The notes beneath the pieces were generated by a model that was given only the letters and a program-made list of their open reading frames with translations, was not told the origin of the DNA and made no database searches. Both the position numbers and the translations under genes were made by a program. From contig JAJYDZ010000031.1 of NCBI GenBank assembly GCA_021790415.1, positions 1 to 10,179 on the forward strand: a stretch of DNA of 10,179 nucleotides, given 5' to 3'. Shown piece by piece: positions 1-5,919 of the stretch; within the stretch, counting starts at the first letter, position 1, and every line of letters begins with the position of its first letter. The stretch is from Thermoplasmata archaeon. GTDB lineage: Archaea; Thermoplasmatota; Thermoplasmata; Thermoplasmatales; Thermoplasmataceae.

Positions 1-2
1 CG

Positions 3-362
3 GCCAATTCACGAAATCTCATAATTATTGCAGATTCCAGTAAGTATGTGGAAACTCTGGGCAGATATAGCCTCCCGGTTGAAATATTCAAATTATTCTC
101 TGCAGGGACCGTAAAAAAGATTGAAGCAATGGGTTCTGAGTGCAAAATGAGAGATAATGGAGATTTCACAACTGAAAATGGAAATTTTATAGTTGATTGT
201 AAATTCCATACTATCAGGGACCCGGTAAAAATTGAGAACATCATTAAGATGATTCCCGGAGTTGTAGAAGTGGGTCTTTTTGTGGGAATGGCTAATTTAT
301 CCATTGAGGGAAGAGAAGGAGGAGCAATCATTCACAGATATAGGGAATTGAATGGTCTATGA
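3..362 (+). CDS. rpiA: Ribose-5-phosphate isomerase A, C-terminal part (5' end outside window)
   Basis: Interconverts ribose 5-phosphate and ribulose 5-phosphate in the cytosol (non-oxidative pentose phosphate branch, nucleotide precursor supply). The open frame enters from the left edge and gives about 119 residues. It shows RpiA landmarks in order: an I-I-A-D-S-S-K segment (codons from about position 24), L-P-V-E-I, the T-E-N-G-N motif (usually T-D-N-G-N), and I-P-G-V-V-E-V-G-L-F near the C-terminus. The family is about 220-235 residues, so roughly half is present; the catalytic acidic residues and lysine lie upstream of the window. A GTG at 48 falls inside the conserved A-D-S-S-K-Y-V segment and is not the start. 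The gene ends in TGA at 360-362, with a hairpin/T-run just downstream, and converges on the minus-strand regulator. Family assignment is very secure. Confidence 0.95.
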   Translation, partial: ANSRNLIIIADSSKYVETLGRYSLPVEIFKLFSAGTVKKIEAMGSECKMRDNGDFTTENGNFIVDCKFHTIRDPVKIENIIKMIPGVVEVGLFVGMANLSIEGREGGAIIHRYRELNGL

Positions 363-372
363 TCAAAACTCA

Positions 373-402
373 TCAAAATTTATAGAAATTTGACATTTTT
401 TT
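373..402 (+). terminator. Hairpin plus T7 after rpiA
   Basis: TCAAAATTT (373-381) can pair with AAATTTGA (386-393), with one bulged A and an ATAG loop. A run of seven T (396-402) follows, and a second run of five T lies at 409-413. Archaeal RNA polymerase ends transcription at T-runs, so the T-run is the likely active part; the weak AT hairpin may be incidental. It sits 11 bases past the rpiA stop, where rpiA faces the convergent regulator gene. Confidence 0.5.
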
Positions 403-432
403 AAAAGATTTTTGATTATTGGTTAATTGTGT

Positions 433-801
433 TTATTTCTTTTTTTCTCCCTTATATGATTTCAGCTCTTGAATTATATTCTGGATTGAATCTATCTTTT
501 CGGAAAGATCCTGTATAATTTCCTCAAGAATTTCATCAAATTCTTTTGAAAGTCTGTATCCATGAACTGGTCTTCCCTTTCCTTCTTTTTTCATGTTACG
601 TTTGTTGATCCAGCCCTTTCTCCTGAGCCATTGCATTGCAATTGAAACTTCAGGTTGTCTTAGACCTGTTTCCCGCTCAATTTCAACACTTGTAATTTCC
701 CCTTTGTTTCTTATATAAACCAATGTGAAAGCTACACTTCTTGGTATATCAGATTCAGTTAGAAACTTTGCAAGTTTATTGCTATTCTCTGTTAGAGTCA
801 T
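433..801 (-). CDS. Winged-helix transcriptional regulator with C-terminal coiled coil
   Basis: Predicted DNA-binding regulator of 122 residues. Residues 20-35 form an opening helix. Residues 36-65 read as a helix-turn-helix (I-T-S-V-E-I-E-R-E-T-G-L-R-Q-P-E-V-S), and residues 66-84 form a basic wing (K-K-E-G-K-G-R-P-V-H-G-Y-R-L). Residues about 87-115 have a heptad-like pattern of I and L suited to a dimer-forming coiled coil. This is the layout of small archaeal 'predicted transcriptional regulators' related to the TrmB/ArsR/MarR superfamily; the exact subfamily and target are unknown. The frame extends to a TTG at 810, but ATG at 801 is preferred because it is the standard codon and has a TATA-like element at the leaderless distance. 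It converges on rpiA, has its own promoter, and is separated from the UPF0147 gene by a T-run. No ligand domain is visible. Confidence 0.8.
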   Translation of the reverse strand: MTLTENSNKLAKFLTESDIPRSVAFTLVYIRNKGEITSVEIERETGLRQPEVSIAMQWLRRKGWINKRNMKKEGKGRPVHGYRLSKEFDEILEEIIQDLSEKIDSIQNIIQELKSYKGEKKK

Positions 802-820
802 AACTATCAATATCCAATAT

Positions 821-836
821 TATAATTAAATATATA
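821..836 (-). promoter_or_regulatory. TATA box for the winged-helix regulator
   Basis: On the minus strand this AT-rich stretch reads TATATATTTAATTATA. The TTTAATTATA part is centred about 25 bases before the ATG at 801, the spacing expected for a leaderless archaeal transcript. The upstream TATATATT part would instead fit the TTG at 810, so the exact start remains open. Confidence 0.5.
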
Positions 837-876
837 TGTATATCCTTAATTGGAAATACATTTTAATTTAATAAGG

Positions 877-884
877 AAAAAAAA
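877..884 (-). terminator. T8 run after the UPF0147 gene
   Basis: Eight consecutive T on the minus strand begin 13 bases past the UPF0147 stop codon, a typical archaeal oligo-T termination signal. TTGGAA (850-855) and TTCCAA (885-890) form a loose inverted repeat around it, probably too weak and too far apart to matter. Confidence 0.5.
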
Positions 885-897
885 TTCCAAGAAGTTA

Positions 898-1161
898 TCA
901 TTTACCAGATTTAGATAGAGCTTCCAGTTTGCTAATTATTGTATATAAGGCGGCCCTTCCATGGGACGGCACATTTGGGTCATTGGCAATTTCATCAAGC
1001 AAAGAGATAGCTGTTGCGCATCTAAGATCAAGGCTTATTTTACCATCAGAAAGTTTATTTCTGGCATCTGTCGAGCTTTTCCTTACATTCTTTGGTACAG
1101 AGGTATCCTGAGATAGCTCCTCTAGAAGATAAATTAATTCCGAGTACAGTTTGTTATCCAT
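898..1161 (-). CDS. UPF0147 family protein
   Basis: Short, highly conserved archaeal protein of unknown function; 87 residues, the usual length for the family. Two similar helical halves are visible: one has D-T-S-V-P-K-N-V-R-K (residues 19-28), the other D-P-N-V-P-S-H-G-R (residues 61-69), so it looks like an internal duplication of a helical hairpin. The segment A-T-A-I-S-L-L-D-E-I is the family signature. No catalytic or metal-binding motif is seen. The gene follows the RAM-domain gene with five bases between stop and start. Its Shine-Dalgarno overlaps that stop codon, so the two are probably co-transcribed and translationally coupled. Family recognition is secure; role is unknown. Confidence 0.92.
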   Translation of the reverse strand: MDNKLYSELIYLLEELSQDTSVPKNVRKSSTDARNKLSDGKISLDLRCATAISLLDEIANDPNVPSHGRAALYTIISKLEALSKSGK

Positions 1162-1165
1162 TTAA

Positions 1166-1173
1166 ATCACTCC
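1166..1173 (-). promoter_or_regulatory. Shine-Dalgarno for UPF0147, overlapping upstream stop
   Basis: On the minus strand GGAGTGAT lies four bases before the ATG at 1161. Its TGA is the stop codon of the upstream RAM-domain gene. This places ribosome termination directly on the next gene's ribosome-binding site and supports translational coupling. Confidence 0.65.
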
Positions 1174-1481
1174 GTGAAAGTGGTATTATCCTCTTTCTTT
1201 ATCGATATTACCATCATGGTCTTAGAGTCTTTTACTCCCTTTATTTTGCTTATTTTAGTTAATAGATACTTTTGTAATTCCTGATAGTCCGGGAATCTTA
1301 CCTTTATAATTATGTCAAAATCTCCAGTTACAACATAAGCATCTTCTACATTGGAATCCTTTGAGATGTTATTGATTACGGTATCAATCTCTGTAACATC
1401 TACTTCCAGACCTATAAGCGCCGTGACGATCTTCTTATCATAATATTTATCAAAAGTTTCACCCATTTCATCATTTTGCAT
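1167..1481 (-). CDS. Stand-alone Lrp/AsnC ligand-binding (RAM) domain protein
   Basis: A 104-residue protein consisting almost entirely of the Lrp/AsnC effector-binding RAM domain, with no helix-turn-helix. Residues 17-96 give the beta-alpha-beta-beta-alpha-beta pattern: a first strand (K-I-V-T-A-L-I-G-L-E-V), a helix with I-D-T-V-I-N-N-I, the conserved turn V-T-G-D-F-D-I-I-I-K-V (51-61), a helix with Y-Q-E-L-Q-K-Y-L, and a last strand with M-M-V-I-S-I. Such SraA/RAM-only proteins oligomerise and often bind amino acids; a regulatory role here is inferred. The frame reaches GTG at 1490, but ATG at 1481 is preferred because a strong Shine-Dalgarno lies four bases ahead. It is first in a unit with UPF0147. 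Lacking a DNA-binding domain, it probably acts on a partner or as a small-molecule sensor. Confidence 0.88.
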   Translation of the reverse strand: MQNDEMGETFDKYYDKKIVTALIGLEVDVTEIDTVINNISKDSNVEDAYVVTGDFDIIIKVRFPDYQELQKYLLTKISKIKGVKDSKTMMVISIKKEDNTTFTE

Positions 1482-1485
1482 AAGA

Positions 1486-1492
1486 ATCACCT
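1486..1492 (-). promoter_or_regulatory. Shine-Dalgarno deciding the RAM-domain gene start
   Basis: AGGTGAT on the minus strand, four bases before ATG 1481. It is a seven-base match to the archaeal AGGAGGTGATC consensus and overlaps the alternative GTG at 1490, which argues for the ATG. Confidence 0.7.
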
Positions 1493-1510
1493 AACCTATG
1501 ATTAGTGCTC

Positions 1511-1518
1511 TAAATAAG
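1511..1518 (-). promoter_or_regulatory. TATA box for the RAM-UPF0147 unit
   Basis: CTTATTTA on the minus strand, centred about 33 bases before ATG 1481. Initiation about 25 bases downstream would leave a very short leader beginning around the AGGTGAT element. A small inverted repeat, TTGTT-CGA-AACAA (1539-1551), sits about 20 bases upstream and could be an operator, but the evidence is weak. Confidence 0.45.
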
Positions 1519-1556
1519 TCTCTAAGTCATAACCTTTTTTGTTCGAAACAATAAGT

Positions 1557-1590
1557 AAAAAAAATCAGAGAATGACTAAAGGCATTCTCT
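1557..1590 (-). terminator. Perfect 8-bp hairpin followed by T8
   Basis: On the minus strand AGAGAATG (1590-1583) pairs perfectly with CATTCTCT (1574-1567) across an eight-base loop. After two bases a run of eight T follows (1564-1557). This is a textbook intrinsic-terminator shape, unusual for archaea, where a T-run alone usually suffices. It lies about 120 bases past the hydrolase stop and ahead of the RAM-gene promoter, so it should end hydrolase transcripts or a separate small RNA. Confidence 0.6.
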
Positions 1591-1718
1591 CTTGGATTGA
1601 TCAGTTATACTTTTGAAGTAATAAAAAATCTAAATGATAAGTAATGTATAAGAGTTGATGATCAATCATATTGTTTTATAGAAATATGCTTAGAACTAAA
1701 AATTAAATGCATCAACTC
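1567..1718 (-). ncRNA. Possible structured 3' UTR or small RNA with interleaved inverted repeats
   Basis: On the minus strand, in order: arm A GAGTTGATG (1718-1710, containing the hydrolase TGA stop), arm B GATTGATCA (1667-1659), arm A' CATCAACTC (1660-1652), arm B' TGATCAATC (1603-1595), then the terminator hairpin and T8. A pairs perfectly with A' (9 bp) and B with B' (9 bp). The order A-B-A'-B' can form either a pseudoknot-like fold or two alternative hairpins, since B and A' share two bases. No reading frame of note crosses it. It may be an extended 3' UTR of the hydrolase mRNA, a processed small RNA, or chance in AT-rich DNA. It matches no named RNA class that I know. Confidence 0.35.
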
Positions 1719-2317
1719 ATAAATTTCATGACTTCAGAATAGAAAATATGGGGTTTTTCTAAATACAAAGCATGACCTGCATCATGGATAATAACAAGCT
1801 TAGATCCAGAAACTGCATCATGAAGTATTTTTCCATTTTGTTTATTGATAACTTGGTCATTATCTCCCCAAAGAATTAGTAGCGGAACTTTGATACGATG
1901 TAAATCTTTAATCATTTGGTTAATTCCAGCAGGTGCGATAACTACGGCCGAAGAGATAATATCCAAATCAATTAAAGTTTTCAAAGCGATTCCTCCACCC
2001 ATTGAAGGCCCAATTATAGCAAATTTTGATAGGTTTAACTCTCTGGTGAAATCAAGAATGAACCTCGACCCATTTGAAAAGTTACCATTCAATTGATATT
2101 CTGGATTTTCATCAGATTTTCCAAAGCCAGGGTAATCCGGAGCATATACGTTAAATCCGGCCTTGGCAAACGTTTGAAACGCATCCAATTGAACCCAGTT
2201 ATTTGAAGTAAAACTCATTCCGTGCAAGAGTAGTAAATTTTTGCTATTTTTTTCTGAAACCAATTTCCTGAAGAATATTTTTGAATCCATTAATTTCAAT
2301 GTTACTTCTTCCGTCAT
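1712..2317 (-). CDS. ABHD14-like alpha/beta hydrolase
   Basis: Soluble serine hydrolase of 201 residues with a minimal, cap-less alpha/beta fold. Visible elements are the oxyanion segment L-H-G-M-S-F-T-S-N-N-W (31-41), the D-Y-P-G-F-G-K-S turn (61-68), the nucleophile elbow G-P-S-M-G-G with Ser105 (103-108), an acid in W-G-D-N-D-Q (Asp152 or Asp154), and His182 in D-A-G-H-A-L-Y-L-E-K-P. The triad is therefore complete. The H-G-x-x-F-T/S-S-x-x-W motif, short length and Y-L-(E/D)-K-P ending resemble the ABHD14/CIB group, whose human member ABHD14B is reported to act on acetyl-lysine. Substrate here is unknown; esterase or deacylase activity is an inference. The ATG at 2317 has a TATA element at leaderless distance. 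It is a single-gene unit followed by the structured region and terminator. Another small esterase family remains possible. Confidence 0.85.
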   Translation of the reverse strand: MTEEVTLKLMDSKIFFRKLVSEKNSKNLLLLHGMSFTSNNWVQLDAFQTFAKAGFNVYAPDYPGFGKSDENPEYQLNGNFSNGSRFILDFTRELNLSKFAIIGPSMGGGIALKTLIDLDIISSAVVIAPAGINQMIKDLHRIKVPLLILWGDNDQVINKQNGKILHDAVSGSKLVIIHDAGHALYLEKPHIFYSEVMKFMS

Positions 2318-2337
2318 TATTCAGTATTATCACTACC

Positions 2338-2345
2338 TCATATTT
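2338..2345 (-). promoter_or_regulatory. TATA box for the hydrolase
   Basis: AAATATGA on the minus strand, centred about 24.5 bases before ATG 2317, which implies a leaderless mRNA. A GAGGTAGTGA element lies between them but is too far from the ATG for a normal Shine-Dalgarno spacing. Confidence 0.5.
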
Positions 2346-2357
2346 GCTAATTGCTAA
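2344..2357. repeat. Tandem 7-bp repeat TTGCTAA x2 at the hydrolase promoter
   Basis: TTGCTAA occurs twice back to back (2344-2350, 2351-2357). It overlaps the edge of the TATA element and the BRE position just upstream of it. The placement would suit a regulator-binding site that blocks or helps TFB/TBP, but no cognate regulator can be named, and two copies in AT-rich DNA may be chance. Confidence 0.4.
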
Positions 2358-2707
2358 ATTGTTGTTTAGGTTGGGAATTTAAATGGCGACCAAATAAATT
2401 TAGGCTAATAGTGATTAGTTTGGGCAACTCCGAAATAGGAATCAAATTAAAGGAATAGCCGGGGGGTTTGGAAGATAGAATAAATCTGGATATGAACAAT
2501 GAACTTATTTTCATGTGGGGCTGAAGGATGATTGAGAAGGATAAAGGTATTACGGAAACCATATGATAGGTAATTTCTTGAATCAAATCTTACTTTACAT
2601 TGACATATGCCTTTGTTGAGGCGTGGTGAGTATTGTATGCGTATAACATTACATTTAATTGAAAATGATGCTAAATCAATCTGTATAGGAAACAACTACA
2701 TTTTTAC
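2358..2707. other. 350-base intergenic stretch without a convincing gene
   Basis: Lies between the hydrolase promoter and the end of the Cgi121-like gene. Two overlapping minus-strand frames of about 80 codons exist, but they use different frames over the same bases, lack a good start signal and have no recognisable motif. A short GC-rich patch (CCGGGGGG, 2459-2466) and a small CTAAT-AGTG-ATTAG hairpin (2405-2418) are the only visible landmarks. No clear T-run terminator for the cgi121 transcript is present on the minus strand. It could be a decayed gene remnant or a long 3' UTR; neither is demonstrated. Confidence 0.4.
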
Positions 2708-3160
2708 TTAAGCTGAGTGTAATTGGTAATCCACCATTGTCATGGCGGAGAAAATTTTCATGTCTTCTCTATCACATCGCTCTTTTAAATTTACGTGAAC
2801 AGTTGCAATAGAACTAGCAAACATATTCTCGAAGTGCTCAATCTCTTCTGAATTTTCTGATACAATACCAAATATTTTAGTATCTCTATGCAGACCAGAT
2901 TTCTCTATGGCCGAATCAATACGTGGTGATCCTGATAAGAGACAAAGAAAGTATGCTCCCCTTTCTTTTATTTTGCACTTTGAAACGTTCTTTGATCTTC
3001 GAAAAGATTCATAGATTTGGTCCATACACTTTATTTGGTTTAGCGAAAAAAAGAATATTGAATCGAACAATTTAACGCGCCCAATAAAATCATCATAAAA
3101 AGTAGAGGATAGAATAGAATAAAATTTTAGATTAGGCAACGAATGCTCCAGTTCTTCCAT
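2708..3160 (-). CDS. cgi121: KEOPS complex Cgi121-like subunit
   Basis: Probable small subunit of KEOPS (with Kae1, Bud32 and Pcc1), which makes t6A at position 37 of ANN-reading tRNAs; in archaea Cgi121 binds the tRNA 3' end and Bud32. The 150 residues match the usual family length. The recognisable core is [12 protein letters not shown] (38-49), R-R-S-K-N-V-S (54-60), then the [19 protein letters not shown] (69-87) block, corresponding to the family's E-hh-h-hh-S-G-x-R-Q-I-x-x-A-I signature. The usual Gln is Arg-Ile here and the acidic residue before the block is replaced, so it is a divergent member. ATG 3160 lies inside the lonB end (29-base overlap) behind a GGTAGG element. TTG 3139, with GGAG six bases ahead, is a plausible shorter start. 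Co-transcription with lonB is very likely. Confidence 0.72.
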   Translation of the reverse strand: MEELEHSLPNLKFYSILSSTFYDDFIGRVKLFDSIFFFSLNQIKCMDQIYESFRRSKNVSKCKIKERGAYFLCLLSGSPRIDSAIEKSGLHRDTKIFGIVSENSEEIEHFENMFASSIATVHVNLKERCDREDMKIFSAMTMVDYQLHSA

Positions 3161-5081
3161 TTCCTACCTTTGGTTGTGGCTTAATAATGTCGGATATTCT
3201 CTTTAGGAAGTTCTGCCTTTCCGGAGACTGTCCCAAAGCTACTTCCAAAACTTCTTCTATGTTGCTTACCGGGATAATTTGAATCTTGTCCTTATGCGCT
3301 TCATCCAGAATAATATCCTCGTAGTTCGATTTGGGTACTATAACTTTCTTCAAACCAGCCTCAACTGCTGCTTCAACTTTAGCTGTTACTCCTCCAACAG
3401 GAAGAACATTTCCTCTCACACTTAATGAACCTGTCATTGCAACTGTTTGATCTATTGGAAGGCTTTCAATTGCCGATATGACAGCTGTCGCTATTGATAC
3501 ACTTGCAGAATCTCCCTCTACGCCATCATAAGAACCAACAAACTGTATGTGGATGTCAAGATCAGACAGATCCTTTCCTGTAAACTTTTTGAATACTGCA
3601 GAAACATTTTGAACAGCCTCCTTTGCTATTTCACCTAGTTTACCAGTTGCAACAACTACGCCATGACCTTTATTTTGAGCTTGAGTGACCTCTGCAACAA
3701 TAGGCATTACAATTCCGGTATACTCAGCCATCCCACTTCCTCCACCCATAACGGCAAGTCCGTTGACTGATCCGATCTGTTCTCCTTCCGTTAAGAAAGT
3801 TTTATAGAGTTTTCTCACTTCAAGAGCCCTGTCTGCCACCTGCTGTTCAAGAGGTTTGCTGAAATTCTTTGCCTTTGTTACATGAGCTGCAGTAACAATG
3901 GCAGCCTTTTCGCCAATAGCCATATCTCCGGCAACTCTTATTAGACCGCCAAGTTCTCTTAACCTTAACGTCAGTTTTCCTTTCCTTCCAGCTCTTTTTT
4001 GAGCTTCTTTAATTATTTCTGTAATTGCTGAAATATCAAAGTGCGGGATCTTCTTATCCTTTACTACTTCCTGTGCGATAAATTGAACTATTTTGTTTCT
4101 GTTTTCATCACTGTCGTCCATGTTGTCTCTTACATAGACTTCATATCCATAACCGCGAATTCTTGATCGAAGTGCCGGGTGCATACCCTGAATTGCGTCC
4201 AGATTCCCGGCGGCTACAAGTATGAAATCGCACGGAATTGGCTCTGTTTGAACCATGGCACCAGCACTTCTTTCACTTTGGCCCGATATGGGGAACTTTT
4301 TCTCCTGAAGAGCTGTTAGTAAAGCCTGCTGACTTTCAAGTCTAAGGAGATTTATTTCATCAAGGAATAGTACTCCTTTGTTAGCCTTATGAATATTTCC
4401 AGCCTCTACTCTGTCATGGGATGGTGTTTCTAGGCCACCAGACTGAAATGGATCATGTCTCACATCGCCAAGAAGAGCTCCAGAATGAGCACCTGTTGAA
4501 TCAATAAAGGGAGGCTTATCATTGGGGGAATGAGAAACTAAAAGTTTTGGTATCATTGCCTTTTCCATTCTGAGTGCCGGGTTAAATAATGTGATGATGT
4601 AAACTGAAGCTGCAGCCATTATGGCAAAGAAGAGATAGATGAAATCAAGCGTGTATAGTGTTATTATTATACCAAAAAGGAAAATGGAAAAAACCAGAGT
4701 AAGTGTCATTTTTCTTCTGTCTTTTCTATCTTGTTCCGCTTTTAGCTGATATTGCTTTACAATTTCTTTTCCTTTCCCTGCAGGAAAACTTTTAACTTTT
4801 GGCCTGTTATTGTCCTCAGGGTTATGAAATACTAAAACGTCTTCCAAATCCTCCTTGGGAAGAAAATCTATCATTGATTGAGCCAGCATGGATTTACCAG
4901 TTCCTGGTTCTCCAATTAAAAGTACGTGCCTTTTTTGCATTGCAGCTTTCTTAACTACATTTCCTGCATCTTCCTGACCTATAACCTGATCGAATAGAAT
5001 TTTAGGAACCGTAACTTCCTTTGTGCTTTCTATATTCAACTTTTTAACCCATTCTTCTACAGATTCCTGCAAAGGTTCCAC
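3132..5081 (-). CDS. lonB: Membrane-anchored archaeal Lon protease (LonB)
   Basis: ATP-dependent serine protease, 649 residues, anchored to the inner face of the membrane; it degrades unfolded and regulatory proteins and is the main membrane-associated ATP-dependent protease of archaea. An AAA+ module has Walker A G-E-P-G-T-G-K-S (57-64) and Walker [10 protein letters not shown] (236-244). Two transmembrane helices (about 125-143 and 146-166) are inserted inside the AAA+ module, the hallmark of LonB. A sensor region H-P-A-L-R-S-R-I (301-308) follows. The protease domain carries E-G-D-S-A-S-V-S with nucleophile Ser525, and G-G-V-T-A-K with Lys568. Length and motif positions agree closely with the Thermoplasma enzyme. 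The start is GTG at 5081, supported by a TATA box exactly 24.5 bases upstream; no in-frame ATG lies near. Its 3' end overlaps the Cgi121-like gene. Confidence 0.98.
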   Translation of the reverse strand: MEPLQESVEEWVKKLNIESTKEVTVPKILFDQVIGQEDAGNVVKKAAMQKRHVLLIGEPGTGKSMLAQSMIDFLPKEDLEDVLVFHNPEDNNRPKVKSFPAGKGKEIVKQYQLKAEQDRKDRRKMTLTLVFSIFLFGIIITLYTLDFIYLFFAIMAAASVYIITLFNPALRMEKAMIPKLLVSHSPNDKPPFIDSTGAHSGALLGDVRHDPFQSGGLETPSHDRVEAGNIHKANKGVLFLDEINLLRLESQQALLTALQEKKFPISGQSERSAGAMVQTEPIPCDFILVAAGNLDAIQGMHPALRSRIRGYGYEVYVRDNMDDSDENRNKIVQFIAQEVVKDKKIPHFDISAITEIIKEAQKRAGRKGKLTLRLRELGGLIRVAGDMAIGEKAAIVTAAHVTKAKNFSKPLEQQVADRALEVRKLYKTFLTEGEQIGSVNGLAVMGGGSGMAEYTGIVMPIVAEVTQAQNKGHGVVVATGKLGEIAKEAVQNVSAVFKKFTGKDLSDLDIHIQFVGSYDGVEGDSASVSIATAVISAIESLPIDQTVAMTGSLSVRGNVLPVGGVTAKVEAAVEAGLKKVIVPKSNYEDIILDEAHKDKIQIIPVSNIEEVLEVALGQSPERQNFLKRISDIIKPQPKVGNGRTGAFVA

Positions 5082-5100
5082 TACTACATATTTAAAATTA

Positions 5101-5110
5101 TTAAATAAAC
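5101..5110 (-). promoter_or_regulatory. TATA box for lonB-cgi121
   Basis: GTTTATTTAA on the minus strand, centred 24.5 bases before the GTG at 5081, so the lonB mRNA is probably leaderless with a GTG start. This spacing is the main support for the chosen start. Confidence 0.6.
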
Positions 5111-5166
5111 CTTTACAAAAATTAATTGCATATTTGATATATTATAAGAAAATTTACAATTCCACA

Positions 5167-5859
5167 TTATATCTTTCTGAGATTCAAATTTCCTATAAGA
5201 CCCTGAAAAATAATACTATTTCCTTCAAGGGATAGCTTTGGAAAGTAAAAGTTCACTCCACCCTCAAATGCTCTCATGAATGCCCTAGCAAACTTTGGAT
5301 CGGTTTCATAGTTAGGGCTAAATTTGGTTGCTTTGGAGGAAAAACAAAGCATAATGACTGATACTCTCCTCCCTAGATTATGTAACTCCAATAATTCTGT
5401 TAGATGCTTTGTTCCTCTTGACGTTACCGCATCTGGAAATATTAAGGTGTCATCTTTTACGAGGGATCCGCCCTTTATTTCAATAATCTCTCCGTCGCAT
5501 TCAAAATCGAATCGTGAGTTTAAATAACTGATTTCTTGCTTTATTATTCCATTCATGAATGATCTTGCTAACTTTGAATGGAATCTTGTATCCAATAATA
5601 TATACTCATTCTGACCTTTCGCGGATAAGATTGAATAATCTGTTTTTTTTCCGTGTATTTCTCTTAATTGAACATAATTTCCCGGGTATATTAGTTCTTT
5701 CAACCTCCCAGGATCGTGAATATGTGCATCAACAACATTTTTATTAATCTCAACACGGGTTAGGAACCTATTCGGTCTGGAAATTATCCTCCCTTCAATC
5801 AGCTTTTCTCTTATATTAAAAATCTCTTTAGATTTTTCGGGAAAGGATATTGCCATCAT
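5167..5859 (-). CDS. sfsA: SfsA family protein (predicted nuclease)
   Basis: About 230 residues, close to the 234 of E. coli SfsA, which was named for a sugar-fermentation phenotype and is now regarded as a DNA-binding or nuclease protein. Family blocks are R-P-N-R-F-L-T-R-V (28-36), A-H-I-H-D-P-G-R-L-K-E-L (45-56), the PD-(D/E)XK-type core E-I-I-E-I-K-G-G (124-131, with E127 and K129), and F-P-D-A-V-T-S-R-G-T-K-H-L (141-153), which supplies Asp143. All putative metal-binding residues are present, so the enzyme should be active. Two adjacent ATGs (5859 and 5856) are both possible starts; the second is at the exact leaderless distance from the TATA element. It sits alone between lonB and an EarA-type regulator, with its own promoter. 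Physiological role in archaea is unclear. Confidence 0.95.
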   Translation of the reverse strand: MMAISFPEKSKEIFNIREKLIEGRIISRPNRFLTRVEINKNVVDAHIHDPGRLKELIYPGNYVQLREIHGKKTDYSILSAKGQNEYILLDTRFHSKLARSFMNGIIKQEISYLNSRFDFECDGEIIEIKGGSLVKDDTLIFPDAVTSRGTKHLTELLELHNLGRRVSVIMLCFSSKATKFSPNYETDPKFARAFMRAFEGGVNFYFPKLSLEGNSIIFQGLIGNLNLRKI

Positions 5860-5875
5860 GGAACATTGGCATAAT

Positions 5876-5885
5876 AAATTTAAAA
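5876..5885 (-). promoter_or_regulatory. TATA box for sfsA
   Basis: TTTTAAATTT on the minus strand, centred about 21.5 bases before the first ATG (5859) and 24.5 before the second (5856). A leaderless transcript starting at or near these codons is likely; no Shine-Dalgarno is seen. Confidence 0.5.
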
Positions 5886-5919
5886 TAATGGTCTAGTTGA
5901 TAGAGAATGCTGGACTCAA

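Noticed and set aside
1539..1551. TTGTT-CGA-AACAA inverted repeat upstream of the RAM-gene TATA box, as an Lrp-type operator
   Set aside because: Only 5-bp arms in AT-rich DNA, and the adjacent protein lacks a DNA-binding domain; kept only as a note in the promoter entry.
2347..2695. Two overlapping minus-strand open frames of 79 and 82 codons
   Set aside because: They cover the same bases in different frames, the longer starts with TTG without a Shine-Dalgarno, and neither shows a domain or a plausible protein pattern.
5023..5235. A 70-codon plus-strand frame across the lonB promoter and the end of sfsA
   Set aside because: It overlaps two confident genes on the other strand and spans an AT-rich spacer holding the lonB TATA box; no motif.
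5890..5914. Possible hairpin GTCTAG...CTGGAC just after the EarA-family gene
   Set aside because: It needs a G-T wobble that works only on the plus strand, which is not the transcribed direction, and no T-run follows.
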